In this document: positions 13,438 through 16,571 of the stretch, piece by piece
How positions within the stretch are numbered: position 1 is the first letter of the stretch
Layout of the letters: each line of letters starts with the position of its first letter
From: an uncultured Prevotella sp.
GTDB taxonomy: Bacteria; Bacteroidota; Bacteroidia; Bacteroidales; Bacteroidaceae
Direction of reading: 5' to 3'
Assembly: GCA_900543155.1 (NCBI GenBank)
Contig: UQQN01000051.1
Coordinates: 1 to 16,571 of the forward strand
DNA: 16,571 bases
Notes under the pieces: generated by a model
Seen by the model: the letters and a program-made list of their open reading frames with translations, nothing else
What the model was told of the DNA's origin: nothing
Databases searched by the model: none
Program-made: the position numbers and the translations under genes

Positions 13438-16365
13438 GTGTATACCAAGAGACTCATTCTATTATGGGGCATACTGTGTGCAAGCATCGTTTCGTTACAT
13501 GCGCAAAAGTCGCCAGTCCACGATGCTGTGAATCGTTACTTGCGCAACTATAAACTGAGCGGTTACCAACCACTCGACCGCATGGGGATGGACTCCTTGC
13601 GAACCGATGATGCCCAACACGAGTTGCGCATCTATGCCAACGAACCCTTCTGTTCGCAACCCTTCACCCCACAAAGCGTTAGCACCATCTATACCGACTT
13701 GCAACGACTTTTGCCAGCCCCCTATAACACCTATCGGCTGTCCATATACAATAAAAAGCAACAACTCATCGAAGACCTCGTGCCCAACATCTTTCGCACG
13801 GGCGGAGAAGATGCGTCGCGCCTTTGGGGAAATATCGACTACCAAGGCAAACCCTGGGTAGAGAATACCTCACGCCCCTATAAAGTCACGGCAGGACTGC
13901 AAAATCGTCACCTCTTTATATGGCCCAGCCACGGTCGCTATTACAAAGAAGGACATTGGCAATGGCAACGTCCCTATTTGTTCTGCACCACCGAGGATCT
14001 GTTTACGCAGTCGTTCGTGCTGCCCTACCTCTTTCCCATGCTCGAAAACGCTGGCGCCATCATAGGGTGTCCGCGCGAACGAGATTACCAAACCCACGAG
14101 GCAGTAGTAGATAATGATACTCCTAATCATCAGGGACGCTACACCGAAACCGTGCAGCCCGATGCCCAATGGCAAGCCTCGGCAGATTCTGCAGGCTTCG
14201 CTTCAGCAGCAGCCTTGTTGACCGATGATGTGCAACCCTTTAAAAGTGGCACCTACCGTAGCATCACCGCGGTGAATCGTCGCACCAAATTGGCAAATGC
14301 CACTTGGACCCCCAATATTCCAGCCCCAGGGCGCTATGCCGTTTACGTAAGCTACGCTTCACGTCCCAATTCCGTGCCCGATGCCCACTATACCGTGTAT
14401 CATAAAGGCGGACGCACCAACTTTACCGTCAATCAGCAAATGGGCGGTGGCACTTGGCTCTATTTAGGCACCTTCAATTTCGACCAAGGCAGCGAGGCAC
14501 GTGTTGTGCTTACCAATCAGAGCGACTATCGTGGCGTTGTCACTGCCGATGCCGTACGCTTTGGCGGAGGAGTGGGGCAAACCGAGCGAGGCACAGCAGG
14601 CACCTCAGGACTTCCGCGCTATTTAGAGGCAGCCCGTTATTATGCCCAATGGGCAGGCGTGCCCGACAGCCTGTTCAATACCGATGCAGGTGCCAACGAC
14701 TATGCCGACGACCTTCGTGTGCGTGGCAATATGCTCAACTATTTGGCAGCGGGTAGTCCCTATCTGCCCAATAAAGAGGGACAAAAAGTGCCCTTCGAAC
14801 TCTCGCTTGCCATACACAGTGATGCAGGCGTACACGCCGACCAAAGCATCTACGGCTCCCTCTCCATCTCTACCACACAAGATGGCGATGGGCGCACCAC
14901 TTACACCTCAGGACTCTCGCGTCTAGCATCGTCCGACTTTGCACAACTCCTTTTGCAAAACCTCACCGACGATGTGCGTCGCACCTTTAAGGTAAATTGG
15001 ACACGTCGCGAACATTGGGACCGCAACTATGCCGAAACCCGCATGCCCGATGTGCCCTCAGCCATACTCGAAACGATGTCGCACCAAAATTTTGCGGATA
15101 TGCGTTTCGGTCACGATCCTCTGTTCAAGTTCACTCTGGCACGTGCCGTTTATAAAAGCATCCTGCGTTTTGTAAACTACGAACACGGCATCAAGCAATA
15201 TGCCGTGCAGCCACTTGCTCCCCATGCCTTCTCGGCACAACTCACCGACGATGCCAGTCAAGTGCGCCTCACTTGGCAGCCCACCATCGATTCGTTAGAA
15301 GCTACAGCAACCCCCACGGGCTATGTGCTCTACACCCGAGTAGACGATGAAGCATTCGACAACGGACTCCCCATAGGCAATGTTCACGAATACACCCTTC
15401 CGCTCTCACCGGGTCGCACCTATACCTTCCGCATCACGGCAGTGAATGCAGGGGGCGAGAGCTTTCCTACCGAGCAACTCAGTGCCTATCGCAGTGCGCA
15501 AGCCACAGCTCCGCGTATACTCATCGTCAATGCCTTCAATCGTCTTAGCGGTCCCGCCACAGTCAATACTCCCGACTCTTTAGGTTTCCGCCTCGACATC
15601 GACCCAGGTGTACCCTATATTTCCACCACCGCCTATTGTGGCGAGCAACGTGTGTTCGCCCCCTCAATGGCAGGTAGCGAGGGTGCTCATGCCTTAGGCT
15701 ATTCATCGCACGAATGGATGGGGCGCGAAATTGCAGGCAACACTTTCGACTACACCGCATGTCATGGACGTGCCATAGCCGCAACAGGTGCCTATTCGTT
15801 CTCGTCAGTGAGTCGCGAAGTCTTTGAATCGCCCGCATTCAGCACACGAGGCTATGTTGCGGTCGACTACATAGCAGGTCTTCAAGCACAGAAGCCCTAC
15901 AACCTGCGTCTCTATCCCGTGTTCACATCTGCAGCGCGAAACAAGTTGAGCGCCTATTTAAAAAACGGAGGGTCGTTATTGCTCAGTGGTAGTTATATAG
16001 GTTCTGACAACGTGCATAGCGCTGCCGACCGCGATTTTATTGAAGACATGCTCAAGTTTAAGTACGATGGTTCTGCACGTATTGATAGCACCGACTATGT
16101 GAACGGCTTAAATTTGCAATTCCTTATATATCGCAAGCCCAATGCAACGCATTATGCAGCCATTGCCCCCGATGCCATTTTGCCCACATCCAACAAGGCG
16201 TTTACAGCCTTTGCCTATGGCGGAGGGCAGGGTGCAGGTGTGGCTTATCAAGGCAAAAACTATCGCACCCTCAGCATGGCATTTCCCTTTGAGTGCATAC
16301 GCGATAAAGACGTGCGCCACAAAGCCATGAAAGCCATACTTAGCTTTTTGGTTAGTAAGAATTAG
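13438..16365 (+). CDS. Exported N-acetylmuramoyl-L-alanine amidase-like protein with inserted golvesin domain
   Basis: 975 residues, starting at GTG. No in-frame ATG precedes the signal peptide (MYTKRLILLW, cleavage near HAQ, 21-23). I read an Amidase_3-type zinc fold split in two. Candidate ligands are H165 (WPSHGRYY), E186 (TTEDLF, before a long helix and the strand GAIIGCPRERD) and H460 (LAIHSDAG), with catalytic E545 (SAILETMSHQN). Between 214 and about 390 lies a golvesin-type beta domain (about 240-376: ATWTPNIPAPGRYAVYVSY; TADAVRFGGG). A fibronectin-III-like domain follows at about 594-686 (VRLTWQP; YTFRITAVNAGGESFP). The C-terminal 290 residues begin with an alpha/beta strand RILIVNAFN and remain unassigned. 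Relatives are often labelled 'xanthan lyase', a name I think misleading. It likely trims peptidoglycan in the periplasm or at the outer membrane. Confidence 0.78.
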   Translation: MYTKRLILLWGILCASIVSLHAQKSPVHDAVNRYLRNYKLSGYQPLDRMGMDSLRTDDAQHELRIYANEPFCSQPFTPQSVSTIYTDLQRLLPAPYNTYRLSIYNKKQQLIEDLVPNIFRTGGEDASRLWGNIDYQGKPWVENTSRPYKVTAGLQNRHLFIWPSHGRYYKEGHWQWQRPYLFCTTEDLFTQSFVLPYLFPMLENAGAIIGCPRERDYQTHEAVVDNDTPNHQGRYTETVQPDAQWQASADSAGFASAAALLTDDVQPFKSGTYRSITAVNRRTKLANATWTPNIPAPGRYAVYVSYASRPNSVPDAHYTVYHKGGRTNFTVNQQMGGGTWLYLGTFNFDQGSEARVVLTNQSDYRGVVTADAVRFGGGVGQTERGTAGTSGLPRYLEAARYYAQWAGVPDSLFNTDAGANDYADDLRVRGNMLNYLAAGSPYLPNKEGQKVPFELSLAIHSDAGVHADQSIYGSLSISTTQDGDGRTTYTSGLSRLASSDFAQLLLQNLTDDVRRTFKVNWTRREHWDRNYAETRMPDVPSAILETMSHQNFADMRFGHDPLFKFTLARAVYKSILRFVNYEHGIKQYAVQPLAPHAFSAQLTDDASQVRLTWQPTIDSLEATATPTGYVLYTRVDDEAFDNGLPIGNVHEYTLPLSPGRTYTFRITAVNAGGESFPTEQLSAYRSAQATAPRILIVNAFNRLSGPATVNTPDSLGFRLDIDPGVPYISTTAYCGEQRVFAPSMAGSEGAHALGYSSHEWMGREIAGNTFDYTACHGRAIAATGAYSFSSVSREVFESPAFSTRGYVAVDYIAGLQAQKPYNLRLYPVFTSAARNKLSAYLKNGGSLLLSGSYIGSDNVHSAADRDFIEDMLKFKYDGSARIDSTDYVNGLNLQFLIYRKPNATHYAAIAPDAILPTSNKAFTAFAYGGGQGAGVAYQGKNYRTLSMAFPFECIRDKDVRHKAMKAILSFLVSKN

Positions 16366-16421
16366 TGCATCGTTTTTTCGAATTTCGATTCTCAGAATTC
16401 AGTGAGTGACGCCCTGAAAGG

Positions 16422-16470
16422 TAGGGTGTTCAAAATTCATGAATTATTCTGCACGATTTTAGATGTTTGC
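16422..16470 (+). repeat. Third copy of the TAGGGTGTTCAAA repeat
   Basis: TAGGGTGTTCAAAA (16422-16435), TTCTGCA (16447-16453) and TTTTAGATGTTT match the outer arm of the nested element at 12737-12784, in the same orientation and likewise downstream of a plus-strand gene. It merges directly into ATTAAT repeat copy B. Confidence 0.75.
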
Positions 16471-16571
16471 AGTTTCGCTGCTTGTTTTTGTGAACATTAA
16501 TTGTCATTAATTCGGGGACATTAATTTTTTCTTTGCTAATGGACATGAAAAGTATTAATGGAACAATTAAT
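16465..16571 (-). repeat. ATTAAT-phased palindromic repeat, copy B, cut by the window edge
   Basis: Inverted relative to copy A. 16492-16536 is the exact reverse complement of 2230-2274 (45 nt). The small hairpin is kept (GCAG-TTTCG-CTGC at 16469-16481) with a different loop. ATTAAT occurs at 16496, 16506, 16520, 16554 and 16566. A TAATGGAC block (16537-16544) replaces AA of copy A. By comparison with A, about 20-25 nt of the element lie beyond the window. Confidence 0.8.

Overview
The window looks like chromosome of a member of the Bacteroidales, most plausibly Prevotellaceae-like. Four things point there. One promoter is a textbook Bacteroidetes type (TTTG, 19 nt, TAnnTTTG at 2315-2345). 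Leaders are A-rich and lack strong Shine-Dalgarno sites. Periplasmic and outer-membrane proteins typical of the phylum are present (PorT-like barrel, PD40 propeller, golvesin-type amidase often annotated as 'xanthan lyase', LysM plus periplasmic-binding-protein fusion). Many short AT-rich repeats lie between genes. I cannot name a species from the sequence alone.

Layout. 1-593 is gene-free and holds a long imperfect palindrome, two successive terminators and the leader of a DegP/HtrA periplasmic protease (594-2054, closed by a strong terminator). 2055-2378 carries an ATTAAT-rich palindromic repeat (copy A) followed by the best promoter in the window. That promoter drives a tight three-gene operon: a HAD phosphatase (2379-3023), panB (3028-3846, pantothenate synthesis) and an MFS transporter (3861-5021). 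A 20-bp-stem bidirectional terminator separates it from two minus-strand genes: uridine phosphorylase-like udp (5088-5969) and a PD40/coiled-coil envelope protein (6117-7397). The latter is divergent from a plus-strand run: LysM/periplasmic-binding protein (7559-9247), PorT-like outer-membrane barrel (9248-9982, directly abutting), valS (10042-12726) and, after 711 bp of repeat DNA, a very large exported zinc amidase with an inserted golvesin domain (13438-16365, GTG start).

Themes. Much of the protein content serves the cell envelope: DegP quality control, LysM/PBP protein, PorT-like barrel, PD40 protein and amidase. The rest is housekeeping (panB, udp, valS). No defence system, CRISPR array, integrase, transposase, tRNA or rRNA was recognised.

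The unusual content is in the intergenic DNA. 12735-13384 is a 650-bp nested inverted-repeat element with 71-bp arms at 67/71 identity. Its outer motif (TAGGGTGTTCAAA) recurs downstream of the amidase. An ATTAAT-phased palindromic element occurs at 2177 and, inverted, at the right edge of the window with a 45-nt perfect core. The plus strand also switches from G/T-rich to C/A-rich coding sequence around 6-7.5 kb, as expected near a replication terminus.
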